DNA from: Caenorhabditis remanei
Taxonomy: Eukaryota > Nematoda > Chromadorea > Rhabditida > Rhabditidae
DNA length: 64,000 nt
Direction of reading: 5' to 3'
NCBI RefSeq assembly: GCF_010183535.1
Contig: NC_071332.1
Span: 18,972,001-19,036,000 of the forward strand
The translations under genes and the position numbers were made by a program. The notes beneath the pieces were generated by a model. The model did no database searches and was not told the DNA's origin. It saw nothing but the letters and a program-made list of their open reading frames with translations. Shown here piece after piece: positions 51,378-62,880 of this stretch. The number at the start of each line of letters is the position of its first letter. Position 1 is the first letter of the stretch.

Positions 51378-52593
51378 ATGGCTGACGTCTTTATTAACAA
51401 CCCAAAAAATCTCCGTATCTGTATTCTCTACAATGTTATCAAAGGAAAGAAACCGTTCGAAGCATATCGCAAGTTAATGAAAAAGTTGGGCAACGATTTC
51501 ATGGATTATCCAGAATTCGAGTTTTGGTACTTGAGATTTGTTCAGGGAAAATACGATTTGGATTATGATAGAAGATAGATCATATATGAATTATAATCAG
51601 AAAATAGATATTTTCAGTTCCGATCCGAAAACTCGTTCGATCACCTACTTGCCACTCGAAGTTTTCAATAAAATTGGCAAATACTTGAAGTTCGAAGACA
51701 GGTAACCAAGAAAAATAAAATTCGAAGTTTCATTCTACAAACAAAATTTTAGACTGCAACTCCGTGATGTGTCCAAGGATTTTCGCGATCACGTTGATAA
51801 CTGGGATCCAAAAGTGGACATTCTTTGGTATACCAATGATGATGAATGGGCTCTCTATCTAGAGTCAAGATCCAATCCGTATACTGCATGAAATTTTGGA
51901 ACAAATCATAAGAACAATTCTGGTTTCTCCCGGAATCCTACGTATTTCATGATGAATATGCTGAAACACCCGAAAGTCCAATTGAAGGAATTGGAGATTA
52001 TTGATGAAGATGACAATTGGAAGAAATTGATCAGAGAACTGGACGAATCGAACCGGAAACTTCGCGTGAAGGAGGTCATATTTCCAGACTACAACCATTT
52101 ATTAAACATTGATTTGCACTTTATGATTCCCGGAGTACTCGAAGAGATCCACCTGTACTTTGGGGATTCCAATCGCGAAAAAATCTCAAAAGCTATTGAA
52201 TCGGAGCAATGTCAAGCAGCTAAAATGGTGTATATTAGAAGTTGGACCGACATTACTAGATTTCCATTGGATGTTCTGTACAATTGCCCTCGATTCAATC
52301 TGCAACTCGATGGATCAGCAGACGATTTGAGAGCCAATTTCCTCAAGGTTAGCTTCTTTTTATGCTAAAAAAAAACAAAAAGAATTTGAAATTCAATGAA
52401 AAGTCTACAAGAATGTGTTATCTACGCTGAGAGAGAAATCATGAAATATTTCAATGAATCGGAGGCTATGGTTCCGGACCGTCCATTGCTTCGTCGTTAC
52501 CCTATTCCGGAAACTAACGAATTCTACGAACTCGAATATCGAGTCGATTGCATCTATTCAGAGAAGTACGTTTGCCTCGAAAGAAAACAATAA
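51378..52593 (+). pseudogene. FBXA pseudogene (lost donor, nonsense, lost acceptor)
   Basis: The HTH exon (51378 on, MADVFINNPKNLRICILYNV ... DLDYDRR) should end at a GT donor, but the sequence is AGAAG-ATAGATC, so the frame stops at once. The F-box-start exon (about 51617-51702, SITYLPLEVFNKIGKYLKFE) is open. The FTH exon has TGA at 51889-51891 (NPYTA-stop) and then stays open (MLKHPKVQLKELEI, FMIPGVLEEIHLYF). The last exon (ending 52593, RRYPIPETNEFYELEY ... LERKQ) lacks its TTTTCAG acceptor owing to a deletion near 52395. Three lesions make loss of full-length product near certain; the isolated 66-residue HTH could still be made. Confidence 0.85.
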
Positions 52594-53193
52594 TTTCTTC
52601 TTTTTTATGTTCAATTTACCTGTTAACCCATTACAAATTTGTTGTTATTTTGTTCTCCTTGTTGTTACTGTTATGAATTCTGTTTTTATTTCCTTTTTTC
52701 CCACTTAAAAAAAACGTTAAAAGCTTATAGTTACCTCAATTTTCCGTTGTTTTTCTTCTAAAAACTTGCAAAATCTTCTCAGTATTGAGATTCTAACTTG
52801 ATATTTTCATAAAATTAGAAAAATTCCACTAGAAAAAGCCACAAGAATGATGCAATTCCTCTTTTTGTTTTGTTTGACTACGGTAGTTTTTAAAGTACGC
52901 AATGCGGACAATGTACCATATCTTACGCGCAACCATTGTCATCATTTTTTGAACTCTCAAGCTTCGATTTTCCTTGTCGGAGAGTCGTTTTTTCATGGTT
53001 TTGCCTAATAAATCACAGTATTTAAGCTTTAAATATCATAAATTATTTATTCGCAGCGTGAAATGTCCAAAATACACATCAATTGGATAGTTTCTAGATA
53101 TTCGAAAACCTCAATAAATGTCTTCCGCCTATTTCATTCATCGCTTATATTTTCAGTCTTATAATTTCAGTATTTTTCAGTCAAACCCACAAA
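52594..53193. other. Intergenic with duplicated 5' segment
   Basis: Polyadenylation-side sequence, then about 52845-52965, a segment (ttgactacggtagtttttaa, tcttacgcgcaaccattgtc) repeated upstream of the genes at 57157 and 61221. No gene called. Confidence 0.5.
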
Positions 53194-54500
53194 ATGACTG
53201 AGGTCATCGGGAGAAATCAATTGGCCACTCGTAGACGTATTCTTGACGAATACAGAAAAGTTCAGAAACAAATCGCAAGAAATCCGGAATTATGGAGAAA
53301 ATTGAGTTTTGATGCTCACAAAGAGTTGTGTGAAGTTCTGGGAGATGACTTCATTGACTATCCGGAGTTTGACTTCTGGTTCTCAAGATTCGTTCGAGGA
53401 AATTTTGAATTGGATTATGATAGACGGTTTTTGTAGCTTTTTCGTTAATTAAAAATAATTGCTTTTTCAGTTCCGATCCGAAAACCCGCTCGTTCACCGA
53501 CTTGCCATTAGACGTTTTTGAAAAAGTTGGCGAATACTTGGAGTTAGAAGACAGGTAAGCGAAACAGTAGAAATTAGCAACAAATCAATTATTCAGAATG
53601 GAACTCCGAAATGTGTGCAAGGATATTCGAGCTCACGTCGACAACTGGAATCCGAAAATAACCGAGGTTTGGTTACTATGCGAGTTATTGGAAAATCTAG
53701 CAGACGTCGAGACCCGATCCGTTTGGTGCAGCCGAATTCAAATTAATTGAAATAGACAGATACAGTTCTGGTTCATACCGGAATCCAATTTCTTTCTTGA
53801 CGAATATGCTGAAACACCCGAAACTCCGATTAGAGAAATTGCTGATGATCAACAAGATGACTATTGGAAGAAATTTATCAGAGAACTGGACGAATCCAAT
53901 CAGAAACTTCATGTGAAGAAGGTCGAATTTCGATATAACCATTCAGCAAAAAATAATTGGCTCTTTATGCTTCCCGGAGTACTCGAAAAGATCATACTCA
54001 TCGATCCAACCCGAGGTTCTGTATGAAATTATTGAATCGGAGCAGTGTCGAGCAGCTAAAATGTTGTATATCCAGAGTTGGGATGTCACTTCTAGATTTC
54101 CATTGGATGCTCTTTACAATTGTCCTCGATTCACTCTGCTACTCGGTGGAGCGCCTGCTTGCAGTTTGAAAGCGCCATTTCTCAAGGTTAACTTCTTTTT
54201 GAATTCAACGAAGAGTCTCTAATTCTCTCGTTATTTCAGAGACTCATGAAATATGGTGAAGTACAAACATGCGTTCTCTACAATTCCAACTATCTTGCCG
54301 GTCCTAGGCTAACCTTGAAGTATTTAAATGAACCAGAGGCTATGGTTCCGAACTTCCCGTTGCTTCGTCGTTACCCGATTCCGGAAACCAATGAATTCTA
54401 CGAACTCGAGTATCAAGAGGACCGCGAATGTCGAGAGGAACTCGGACATCGAGGTCGTTGGAGTCATAAGGAGTTCGTTCGCCTCGAGAGAAAGCAATAA
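53194..54500 (+). pseudogene. FBXA pseudogene (frameshifts in FTH)
   Basis: Exon 1 (53194-53427, longer HTH form: MTEVIGRNQLATRRRILDEY ... FELDYDRR) and exon 2 (about 53471-53556, SFTDLPLDVFEKVGEYLELE) are fine. Exon 3 starts well (MELRNVCKDIRAHVDNWNPK) but hits stops within ~50 codons, and near 53835 has a one-base deletion compared with the intact gene at 57157 (KLLMINKM versus KLEIDQQD); another break lies near 53990. The final exon (about 54241-54500) is open (LLRRYPIPETNEFYELEYQ) with a small insert rich in Glu and Arg. FTH is destroyed. Confidence 0.8.
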
Positions 54501-54661
54501 TAATTCTTCTTCTGTTTCTAATTCATTTTATCTGTTGAATCACTGTCAATTTATTTTTATTTTGTTGATTTTGTTATGAATTCTGTGTCTGTTTATTTTT
54601 TCCACGTAAAAATACGTTTAAAACGTTGAAATCCTTATATTGTGAAATCTTCTCTCAAAGA

Positions 54662-54861
54662 GGCCCACGAATCGGGGAAATACAATTCGGAGAGAAAGGG
54701 GCGGAGCCGCGAAAAAACTGTGCGGCAGTTGCAAAAAAGATTGCTCATGGTAATTTTTCCTCTTAAAACTACAATTTTTTCGCGACTCCGCCCCTTTCTT
54801 CCCAAATTATATTTCCCCGAATTGTATTTCCCCGATTTGTTTCTCCCCGATTTGTGGGACC
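54662..54861. repeat. 200-bp inverted-repeat element
   Basis: ggcccacgaatcggggaaat and gaaaggggcggagccgcgaa on the left mirror ttcgcgactccgcccctttc and atttccccgatttg ... gtgggacc on the right. Probable MITE in the 5' flank of the gene at 55001. Right arm contains an extra repeat of tttccccga. Confidence 0.7.
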
Positions 54862-55000
54862 TTTTTATTGGGTCGGAGACTCGCTTTTTCCCGGTTTTGC
54901 GGATATTTCATCTTAAATTCATTGACTTCCCTATATTTTTGTCCATTTCGAAACGTTTCAGCAAACCAATTTCACTATTTTTCAGTAATAACATCACAAA

Positions 55001-56266
55001 ATGGCCGATGTTACCGGGAGAGTTCCATGGGCTATTCGTAGACGTATTCTCGAAGAATACAGAAAAGTGGAGACAAAAATCGCAACAAACCCGAAATTGT
55101 GGAGATCAGTGGCATTTAGAGCTCACAAAAGAATATATGAAAACATGGGAGGGGACTTCGTGAATTATCCGGAATTCGAATTCTGGTTCTCGAGATTTCT
55201 TCAAGGAAATTTCAATTTGCATCATGATAGAAGGTATGCGCATGAAATACAAACAATATTCACAGTTTATCAATTTCAGATCCGATCCAAAAGCCCGCTC
55301 GTTTACCGACTTGCCACTAGACGTTTTTGAAAACATTGGCGAATACTTGGAGTTAGAAGACAGGTAATTATTAAAAATTAATATTCGAAATTCGATTCAA
55401 TTAGCCAATTTTCCAGAATGCGACTCCGTGATGTGTGCAAGGATGTTCGATTTCAAGTTGACAATTGGGATCTGAAAGTGGACGAGATTTCCTATAGCGA
55501 TCGAAATGATTGGAGAGCCTTTAACAGATCCAGTCCTGGTTTCTATCGGGATCCTATTTCTTTTGTGACGAGTGTTCTGAAGCTTCCAAATCTCCAATTG
55601 GAGAAATTGTCGATTTATATACAGGATGGATGTTGGAAGGAATTGATCAGAGAACTGGATAGATCGAATCGAAAACTTCATGTGAAGAAGGTCAAATTTG
55701 TTTCTTTATACAATTCATCAAAATTTGATGTGCACTTTATGGTTCCGAAAGTACTGGAAGAGATCACACTGTACATCAAGAATCCAAAATACGAAGGAAT
55801 GTATGAAATGATTGAATCGGAGCAATGTAAATCAGCTAAAATGGTGCATATTTATACTCCGACTGTCACTTCTAAATTTCCATTGGAAGCTCTTTACAAT
55901 TGCCCACGATTCACTCTTAAACTCGGTGGAAAACCTGCTTTGAATTTGAAAGCGGCATTTCTCAAGGTTAGTTTCTTTTTGAATTCAACGAAGAATCTCC
56001 TATTCTCTCAACGGTGTCATTTTCAGAATCTCATGAAAAAAGGCGAAGTACGAGAATGCGTTCTCTACGCTGAGAGTGGAATCATGGACTATTTCAGAGA
56101 ACCGTTTAAAAAAATGGGGGCTCCGACCTCCAGAATGATGATTCCGGTCATCCGGTCGCGTCATCGTCGTTTCCCGATTCCGGGAACAAACGAATTCTAC
56201 GAACTCGAATCTAAACTCGGATTCACTCATCTAACGGAGACTGTTCGTCTCGAAAGGAAACAATAA
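55001..56266 (+). CDS. FBXA protein, long HTH - F-box - FTH, intact
   Basis: Exons 55001-55233 (HTH with a longer loop, MADVTGRVPWAIRRRILEEY ... FLQGNFNLHHDRR), 55280-55363 (F-box start, SFTDLPLDVFENIGEYLELE), 55417-55966 (MRLRDVCKDVRFQVDNWDLK, FTH core with LKLPNLQLEKLSIY and FMVPKVLEEITLYI) and 56027-56266 (FTH end, RRFPIPGTNEFYELES ... LERKQ). Exactly 369 codons (368 aa). This array's HTH has ~15 extra residues between the first and second helices (KVETKIATNPKLWRSV), unlike the left clusters. No lesions. Confidence 0.85.
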
Positions 56267-56420
56267 TTTCCTCTTTTGTTTCTAATTCATTTTTCCTGTC
56301 AACCCACTGTCAATTTGTTATTATTGTGTTCTCCTTACTGTTGTTGTTATAAATTCTCGTTTTCAATAACGTTTTCCCACTTAAAACCGTTAAAAGCGTT
56401 GAGATTCCTCAATTTTCCCC

Positions 56421-56724
56421 ATAGTTGTTAAGGCCCGGTAGAAAATTTTCAAGGCCCGGCCCGAAGGCCCGGCTTCAAAAAATGACCCTTTTTTTCCAAT
56501 TTTTTTTCGAAATTTTTTCAATTTTTCATCGGAAATGTGACATTTTTTGACTATTTTTCAGAATTTCTTCTAATTCTGACTGATAGTCGAAAATTTGACT
56601 TTTTCGCGAAAAAATTCAAAAAAATTTGAAAAAAATTGAAAATTTGACGAGTAACGGGCCCTTTTCTTTTTCGCTTTTTCGCTGACAAGGCCCGGCCCGG
56701 CCCGAGCCAGGCCTTGACAACTAC
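56421..56724. mobile_element. GC-rich foldback element, second copy
   Basis: Ends atagttgttaaggcccggt and ccaggccttgacaacta match the element at 23235-23595, and the AT-rich centre (agaatttcttctaattctga, ctgatagtcgaaaatttgac) is closely similar. This copy lacks the long GGCCGGG tandem run. Confidence 0.75.
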
Positions 56725-56766
56725 GATTTTCCCTTGTTTTTTCTTTTGCGAAACTCGTAAAATCTT

Positions 56767-56875
56767 CTCAGAACCAGTGTGAGGTATTCGGAAGAGTTCG
56801 GTAAATTTACAGAAAAATTTACCGAAAACTGCATTTACCAGTAATTGTTCACAGAATACCTCACACTGCTCTGAG
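56767..56875. repeat. 109-bp MITE-like palindrome
   Basis: ctcagaaccagtgtgaggta plus ttc on the left mirrors gaatacctcacactgctctg plus ag on the right, with a second nested pair (ggtaaatttacag / aaatttaccg) inside. Confidence 0.7.
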
Positions 56876-57156
56876 CTGAAATTCCAACTCTTTCAAAGCA
56901 AAATCTGGAAAATTCAACCAGAAAAAGCCTCAACAATAATGCAATTCCTCTTTTTGTTTTATTTGACTACGGTAGTTTTCAAAGTACGCAATGCGAACAA
57001 TGTACGATATATTACGCGCAAACATTGTCATCATTTTTTGGTTTCACCTTAAATGTTCTGATTTTACTCTCAAAATTTTAAAGGATTATCGAGTTTTCGT
57101 TATTTCGAACGTTTCAGCCTACTAATTTATCCATTTTTCAGTTGCAAACCAACAAA

Positions 57157-58441
57157 ATGGACGAGGTCATCGATACTGATTCATTGGCTACTCGTAGACT
57201 CATCCTCGAAGAATTCGAGAAAGTACAGGAACACATTGCAACAAACCCGGAATTATGGAGAAAATTGAGTTTCGAAGGTCACGAAAAGTTGTGTAAAGTG
57301 ATGGGAGCTGATTTCATTGACTATCCGGAATTCGAATTCTGGTTCTTGAGATTCGTTCAAGGAAATTTAGAATTGGATTATGATAGAAGGTACGCAAATA
57401 GAATAGAAACAATATTCACAGTTTTTCGGTTTCAGTTCCGATCCGAAAACCCGCTCATTCACCGACTTACCATTGGAAATTTTTGAAAACGTTGGCGAAT
57501 ACTTGGAGTTGCATGACAGGTAACCGAACAAAATTAATTTCGATGTTCGATTTAGCAAATAAATTTTCCAGATTGAAACTCCGTGATGTGTGCAAGGATT
57601 TTCGAGCTCATGTTGATAACTGGGATCTGAAAGTGGCCATGCTTTGGTATCTCTCTGCGAATCATTGGCAGTTTCATCAGTCAGGACGCGAACCTTATCG
57701 CCCATGGTCGCGCTCACGCAGTATTGAACTAGATGAAGATTACAGATTCAGTCCTAGGAATCCAATTTCTTTCGTGATGAATGTGCTGAAACACCCGAAA
57801 CTTCGATTGGAGAAATTGGAGATTGATCAACAAGATGACTATTGGAAGGAATTCATCAAAGAACTGGATGAATCAAATCAGAAACTTCATGTGAAGAAGG
57901 TGGAATTTGGATATAACCATTTATCAAAAATTGATTTACACTTTATGGTTCCCGGAGTTCTTGAAGAGATCAAGCTGTTCATCGAGAATCCAAAACGCAA
58001 AGAAATCATTGAAATTGTTGAATCGGAGCAATGTCAATCAGCTAAAATGGTCCATATTAAGAGTCCGACTGTCACTTCTAGATTTCCATTGGATGCTCTA
58101 TACAACTGTCCACGATTCAGTCTGCAACTCGATGGATCAGCAGACGGTTTGAAAGCGGCATTTCTCAAAGTAAGCTTCTTTTTGATGCAATGTAACGGAA
58201 AGAATTTGAAATTCAACAAAAAAGTCTCCAATTCTTTCGTTATTTTCAGAAACTCATGAAGAAAGGCAAAGTGGAAAAATGCGTTCTCTACGCTGATAGC
58301 CAAATCATGAAGTATTTCAATGAACCGAAGGCTATGGTTCCGAACTTTCCGTCGCTTCGTCGTTACCCGATTCCTGAAACTAACGATTTCTACGAAATCG
58401 AATATCAAGGAGATGCCGTTCGCCTCGAAAGAAAACAATAA
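57157..58441 (+). CDS. FBXA protein, long HTH - F-box - FTH, intact
   Basis: Exons 57157-57389 (MDEVIDTDSLATRRLILEEF ... LELDYDRR), 57436-57519 (SFTDLPLEIFENVGEYLELH), 57572-58169 (LKLRDVCKDFRAHVDNWDLK, an extended loop with GREPYRPWSRSRSIELDED, then LKHPKLRLEKLEI and FMVPGVLEEIKLFI) and 58250-58441 (RRYPIPETNDFYEIEYQ). Exactly 369 codons (368 aa). A TTTTTCAG acceptor 17 bases before the ATG fits spliced-leader addition. Upstream, at about 56937-57035, is the array's repeated 5' segment. Confidence 0.85.
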
Positions 58442-58627
58442 TTCTTCTTTTGTTTCTAATTCAATTTATCTGTTAACTTGTTGTCAATTTGTTGTTATTT
58501 GTTCTTGTTGTTACTGCTATGAATTATCTTCTAATTCGTTCTTTAAATGCTAAAATGGACGTTAAAACCGTTGAGATTCCTCAATTTTCCATTCTTCTCC
58601 AAAATTCGTGTAAAATCCTCTCAGAAA

Positions 58628-58825
58628 ATGTCGGACACTCCGAAACTCGATCAAAAAATGATCCGATCCTTTATTCTCTACGAATTTCTTCAAAAACGAA
58701 AAATCAATGATGGATTCCATAATTTGTGTAAAACAGTCAATGAATTAATTTTCTACTTTATTTCTCGTCCTTTTCTAAACATAACGGTTATTAATTTAAA
58801 TAATTTCCAGAAATCTTTACGATGA
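58628..58825 (+). pseudogene. Orphan HTH exon relic
   Basis: After a CTCTCAG acceptor, ATG opens MSDTPKLDQKMIRSFILYEF ... FHNLCKTVNEL, the first half of an HTH. It then runs into AT-rich sequence and stops at 58825. No WF..RF motif, F-box or FTH follows. A more decayed copy of the same piece is at 62677-62745. Probably a leftover of a deleted gene between its two neighbours. Confidence 0.55.
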
Positions 58826-58917
58826 CGTTGAACACGTTGATTGCATATTTTATAAAAATATTTTACCAATTTCAGATCAAAAACCGCAAAATTTTCCAGA
58901 AAATTCCTCATATCAAA

Positions 58918-60189
58918 ATGGCCGAATTCATCAAGAACAATCCGAAAGTGTTTCGAACTTGTATTTTTTATGAATTCTCAGATCGAAAACCAATTTTCGA
59001 AAGTTATAAGGAGTTGCGAAAGAGATTGGATAACGACGTCGATTATCAAGAATTCGAGTTTTGGTACATGAGATTTTCTCATGGAAAATTCGATTTGGAT
59101 TATGATAGAAGGTTATTTTGAGTTTTCTGAAGAGAATTCACTGAAATTATTTCAGTTTCGATCCAAAAACCCGCTCGTTCATCGATTTGCCACCAAATGT
59201 AATGGAAAGAATCGGACGGTATTTGGATTTGAGAAATAGGTGATCTAATAATCGATTCTAGTAATTCTTTAACTATATTTTTGAGATTCAATCTCCGAAT
59301 TGCAGCAACTGAAGAAATCAGATGTATGATCGATAGTTGGGATCCAAAAGTCACTGAAATCGAGTACATTCACTACATGAAACCTCAATATTCTCGTGTT
59401 TTAATGAAAAATAAGATATCATCACCGTTTGAATCAAGATTATACGAATATTCTAGGTAAAATTGCAGTTTTCGAGTTTAAAAAGAGGTAAAATTTGTGT
59501 TTTCAGACTCGAACGGGACAATTTAATGAGTGTGTTGAAGAACCCAAAACTGCGATTAGATAAATTGAAAATTCGTTGTTACGATGAGAAATGGAGAGGA
59601 ATTATTGAGGAATTGAGTCAATCGAATCATAAATTATTCGTGAAAAAGTATGAAATGACTAATAAATCATCGAAAGGATCAATCACTTTGGATTTCCTGG
59701 AGCCGTCTGCACTTGAAGAAGTCAACCTGTATTTCTGTGATTCAGCCGAAAAAATGAGTGAAATTGTGAAATCTGAGAATTGTCAAGGACTGAAAATGCT
59801 CACAATCAAGAATTCCTTTCCGATGACCGTGCTTCCATTCGAATCATTCTATAATTGTCCACGATTCACTCTCATTTTTTATAGCAAGATTTGCGAGGAA
59901 AAGCTGGTGGAATTTGTCAAGGTTCATACTTAAATTTTAACAAAAATCAATAAAAAATGTGTATGCAATTCAGAATCTCATGAACACCGCCCATCTGGAG
60001 ATTTGTCATCTGAAAGTTGCTCCGAATAAGAACAAATTCGAAACTCAACGAATCGGCCAGTTGTTGAATAGAGATGACACATATATCAGACATCGACCGA
60101 ATCTTCGTCGTTACCCGATTCCAAAATCCCGGGAATTCTATGAAATCGAGTTCGGAGAGACGAATATTCGTGTCGAGAGAAAGAAATGA
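58918..60189 (+). CDS. FBXA protein, single HTH - F-box - FTH, divergent, intact
   Basis: Exons 58918-59111 (HTH without the extra loop, MAEFIKNNPKVFRTCIFYEF ... FDLDYDRR), 59156-59239 (SFIDLPPNVMERIGRYLDLR), 59286-59456 (FNLRIAATEEIRCMIDSWDP), 59507-59921 (FTH core, VLKNPKLRLDKLKI, FLEPSALEEVNLYF) and 59974-60189 (RRYPIPKSREFYEIEF). Exactly 360 codons (359 aa). It has one extra intron in FTH compared with its neighbours, and exon 3 uses a TTTTTGAG acceptor. It groups with the pseudogene at 51378 in HTH form. Confidence 0.8.
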
Positions 60190-60600
60190 ATTCTAATTGT
60201 TAATTTAATGAGTTTCTGTTATAAAATCAGTTGTTTTTCTTAACTTTTCTTTAATTTTTTCTTGTTTCAACGTTTGAAACGACTTCTGTTATCTTTATTC
60301 TCTTTTCAGCTTGTTTTCAGATTTTTTTCGTCTTGAAAACGTGTTTTTGTTTAGTTTTTTTGTTGATAAAGTTGTTGTAAATTATATCTTTCGAATTCAC
60401 CTTTGAGGAATTTTCATGAAAATTGAGATTCTGATTTAATTTTTCTTAAAATTAGGAAAATTCAACTTGAAAAAGCCTCAAGAATGATGCAATTCCTTTA
60501 TGTTTTTTGTTTGACTACGGTTGTTTTCAAAATACGCAATGCGGACAATGTATCATATCTTACGCGCAACCATTGTCATCATTTTTTGAGCTCTCCAACC

Positions 60601-61061
60601 GAGGCCGTACCGAACGGGGAGAAACAAGCGAGTGAGAGAAACGAAACCGGGAGAAACGAAACCGGGAGAAACGAAACGGGGAGAAACGAAACCGGGAGAA
60701 ATGGCGGCGCGGCGTTTTTCGGGCTGTAAATGTGATGAAATTGTGCATAAAAATATAAGTATCGTTCCTAAATGTTGTCAGATGAAAAATGACAAAAAAG
60801 GCGGTAATCAACAAAATATGAGTTGAAAGCGATAAATACCACTGTCTTCGTTAGAATGTTTGTATCACATGAAATGTGTGAATTTAACTTTAAAATTATT
60901 ATTCTTAAACATTGCGCACAGTTTAAGGACATGTACTGCCCGAAAATCGTCGCGCCGCCATTTCTCCCGGTTTCGTTTCTCCCCGTTTCGTTTCTCCCCG
61001 TTTCGTTTCTCCCGCTTTCGTTTCTCTCACTCGCTCGTTTCTCCCCGTTCGGTATGGTCTC
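60601..61061. mobile_element. Foldback MITE with minisatellite arms and 8-bp target duplication
   Basis: Arms of ~125 bp (60601-60728 and 60935-61061) are reverse complements: gaggccgtaccgaacgggga on the left, ccccgttcggtatggtctc on the right. Each arm contains about four to five tandem copies of a ~14-bp unit (gggagaaacgaaac). Flanked by CTCCAACC on both sides (60593-60600 and 61062-61069). The ~206-bp centre is AT-rich and non-coding. It has landed in the repeated 5' segment upstream of the gene at 61221. Confidence 0.88.
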
Positions 61062-61220
61062 CTCCAACCTCGCGTTTCTTTCCGATTTTACCTTAAATGC
61101 ATCGACTTTCCGCTCCAAATTTTTGAAATTTTAAATGATTATCGAGTAATTCGTTTATTTCGAAACGTCTCCGCTGATTTTCAGTCGTTTAATTTCATTA
61201 TTTTCAGTCAAACTCACAAA

Positions 61221-62515
61221 ATGGCCGCCGAACTCACCGAGAGAGAAGCTACTCGTCGACTTATCCTTGAAGAATTTGAGAAAGTGCAGACACAAATCGC
61301 AGCAAAGCCGGAATCGTGGAGAAAATTGAGTTTTGAAGCTCACAAAAAGATATGTGAATCCCTGGGAGATGACTTCATCAACTATCCGGAATTCGAATTC
61401 TGGTTTTCAAGATTCGCTCGAGGAGATTTCGAATTGGATTATGATAGAAGGTTTTGTAGATTTTTCGTTAATAAAAAATGACTTTGTTTTTTTTTCAGTA
61501 CCGATCCGAAAACCCGTTCGTTCACCGAGATGCCACTAGATGTTTTCAAAAACGTTGGCGAATACTTGAAGTTCGAAGAGAGGTAAGCGAGAAATTCAAA
61601 TTAGAAATTTCATTTAACAAACCAATTTTTCAGAATGCAACTCCGAAATGTATGCAAAGATATTCGAGCTCACGTCGATAACTGGAATCCGAAAGTGACT
61701 AAGATTACCTATACCGATGCGAATGATTGGAAAGTCTGGCAGACGTCAAGAACTTCTGCGTTTTCTGGCAGTAAAAAAGAAAAATTTTCTGCAGCCGATT
61801 TCGAAACAAATAAAAAGAACAGATCCAGTCCTGGTTTTTCTCGGAATCCTATTTCCTTCCTGATGAATATGCTGAAACACCCGAAACTTCAATTGAAGGA
61901 ATTGACGATTTATAAAGAAGATGACTGTTGGAAGAAATTGATCAGAGAACTGGACGAATCAAATCGGAAACTTCATGTGAAGGAGATTGAATTCCACTCA
62001 ACTAACCGGGAGAGTTCATACGGAATCGATACACATTATTTTATTCCGGGAGTGCTTGAGGAGATCGCCTTATTCTTAGAAAAACCATCATTCGAATTAA
62101 TGAATGAATTTGTTGAATCGGATCAATGTCAGGCTGCGAAAGAGGTGTCTATTCGAAGTAAAGCCTGCACTTCGAAATTTCCTCTGAAAGCTCTTTACAA
62201 TTGCCCACGATTCTCTCTGGAACTCGGTGGAGGACCAGCAGACAGATTGAAGTCCAAATTCATCAAGGTTGGTTTCTTTTTAATATTAAAAAATCAGAAA
62301 GAATTTGAGATTTCATTACGAGTCGTCTACAAATTGTGAATCACATGTATTTCGCTGATTATTTCCGTCCAACTCCATTCTTAAAGTACTTCAATGAAGA
62401 AAATACAATGGTTCCGGATAACCCGTTGAACCGTCGTTACCCGATTCCGGAAACCAACGAGTTCTACGAACTCGAATATCGTTTTTCACGTGTTTTCCTC
62501 ACCAGAAAACAATAA
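61221..62515 (+). pseudogene. FBXA gene with damaged final exon
   Basis: Exons about 61221-61451 (MAAELTEREATRRLILEEF ... FELDYDRR), 61499-61582 (SFTEMPLDVFKNVGEYLKFE) and 61634-62269 (MQLRNVCKDIRAHVDNWNPK, FTH core with MLKHPKLQLKELTI and FIPGVLEEIALFLE) are open and in frame. The final exon (to 62515, RRYPIPETNEFYELEY) has lost its first ~10 codons and the TTTTCAG acceptor, as in the pseudogene at 51378. If intron 3 is retained, translation would end at 62339 with an FTH domain lacking its last ~60 residues. It may still be functional as a shortened protein. Confidence 0.6.
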
Positions 62516-62676
62516 TTTTTTCAAATCTATTTCACCTGTCAAACTCCTTGTCAATTTGTTGTTACCATTATGAATTCTGTTTTTTATTCTTTTCATCCCA
62601 CTTAAAAAAAACGTTCAAAGCGTTGAGATTTTCAATTTTCCTTTCTTCCGAAAAACTAATAAAATCCGCTCAGAAA

Positions 62677-62880
62677 AATGCCGGACGCCCCGAAATTTGC
62701 CCCAAAAATGATTCGATCCTTTATTTTTTACGCTCAAAATGCTTGATTTACTGCAAAAAAACTCATGTAATTTCTCATTTTTTAATGACCAGCCTGTGTA
62801 AACTTTGTTTCTCTTTCAGCACTCTGATTCCGAGTCCCCAAAAACATTTTTTGATTGCCCCCAACTACCTTAACGCATTT
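62677..62880 (+). pseudogene. Relic HTH start fused to MITE remnant
   Basis: 62677-62745 reads MPDAPKFAPKMIRSFIFYAQN, a decayed copy of the orphan exon at 58628. From about 62790 the sequence (cctgtgtaaactttgtttct, gcactctgattccgagtccc, ttgcccccaactacctta) matches the right part of the element at 18993-19371. Confidence 0.55.

Noticed and set aside
52845..52965. Possible short secreted peptide gene repeated three times (reading MQFLFLFCLTTVVFKVRNA, near 52849, 56940 and 60487)
   Set aside because: The frame looks like a signal peptide, but the three copies end at unrelated positions, and the core (ctac.gtag.tttaaagtacgca) recurs as a dispersed non-coding repeat at 12.6 kb. No downstream exon was found.
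60484..60729. Plus-strand open frame with ERNETGRNETGRN repeats
   Set aside because: The repeat comes from the minisatellite in the arm of the foldback element at 60601-61061; the mirrored arm gives equivalent frames on the other strand.
60600..61061. Short tandem units resembling a CRISPR-like array
   Set aside because: Units are contiguous without spacers and sit within transposon arms of a eukaryotic genome.
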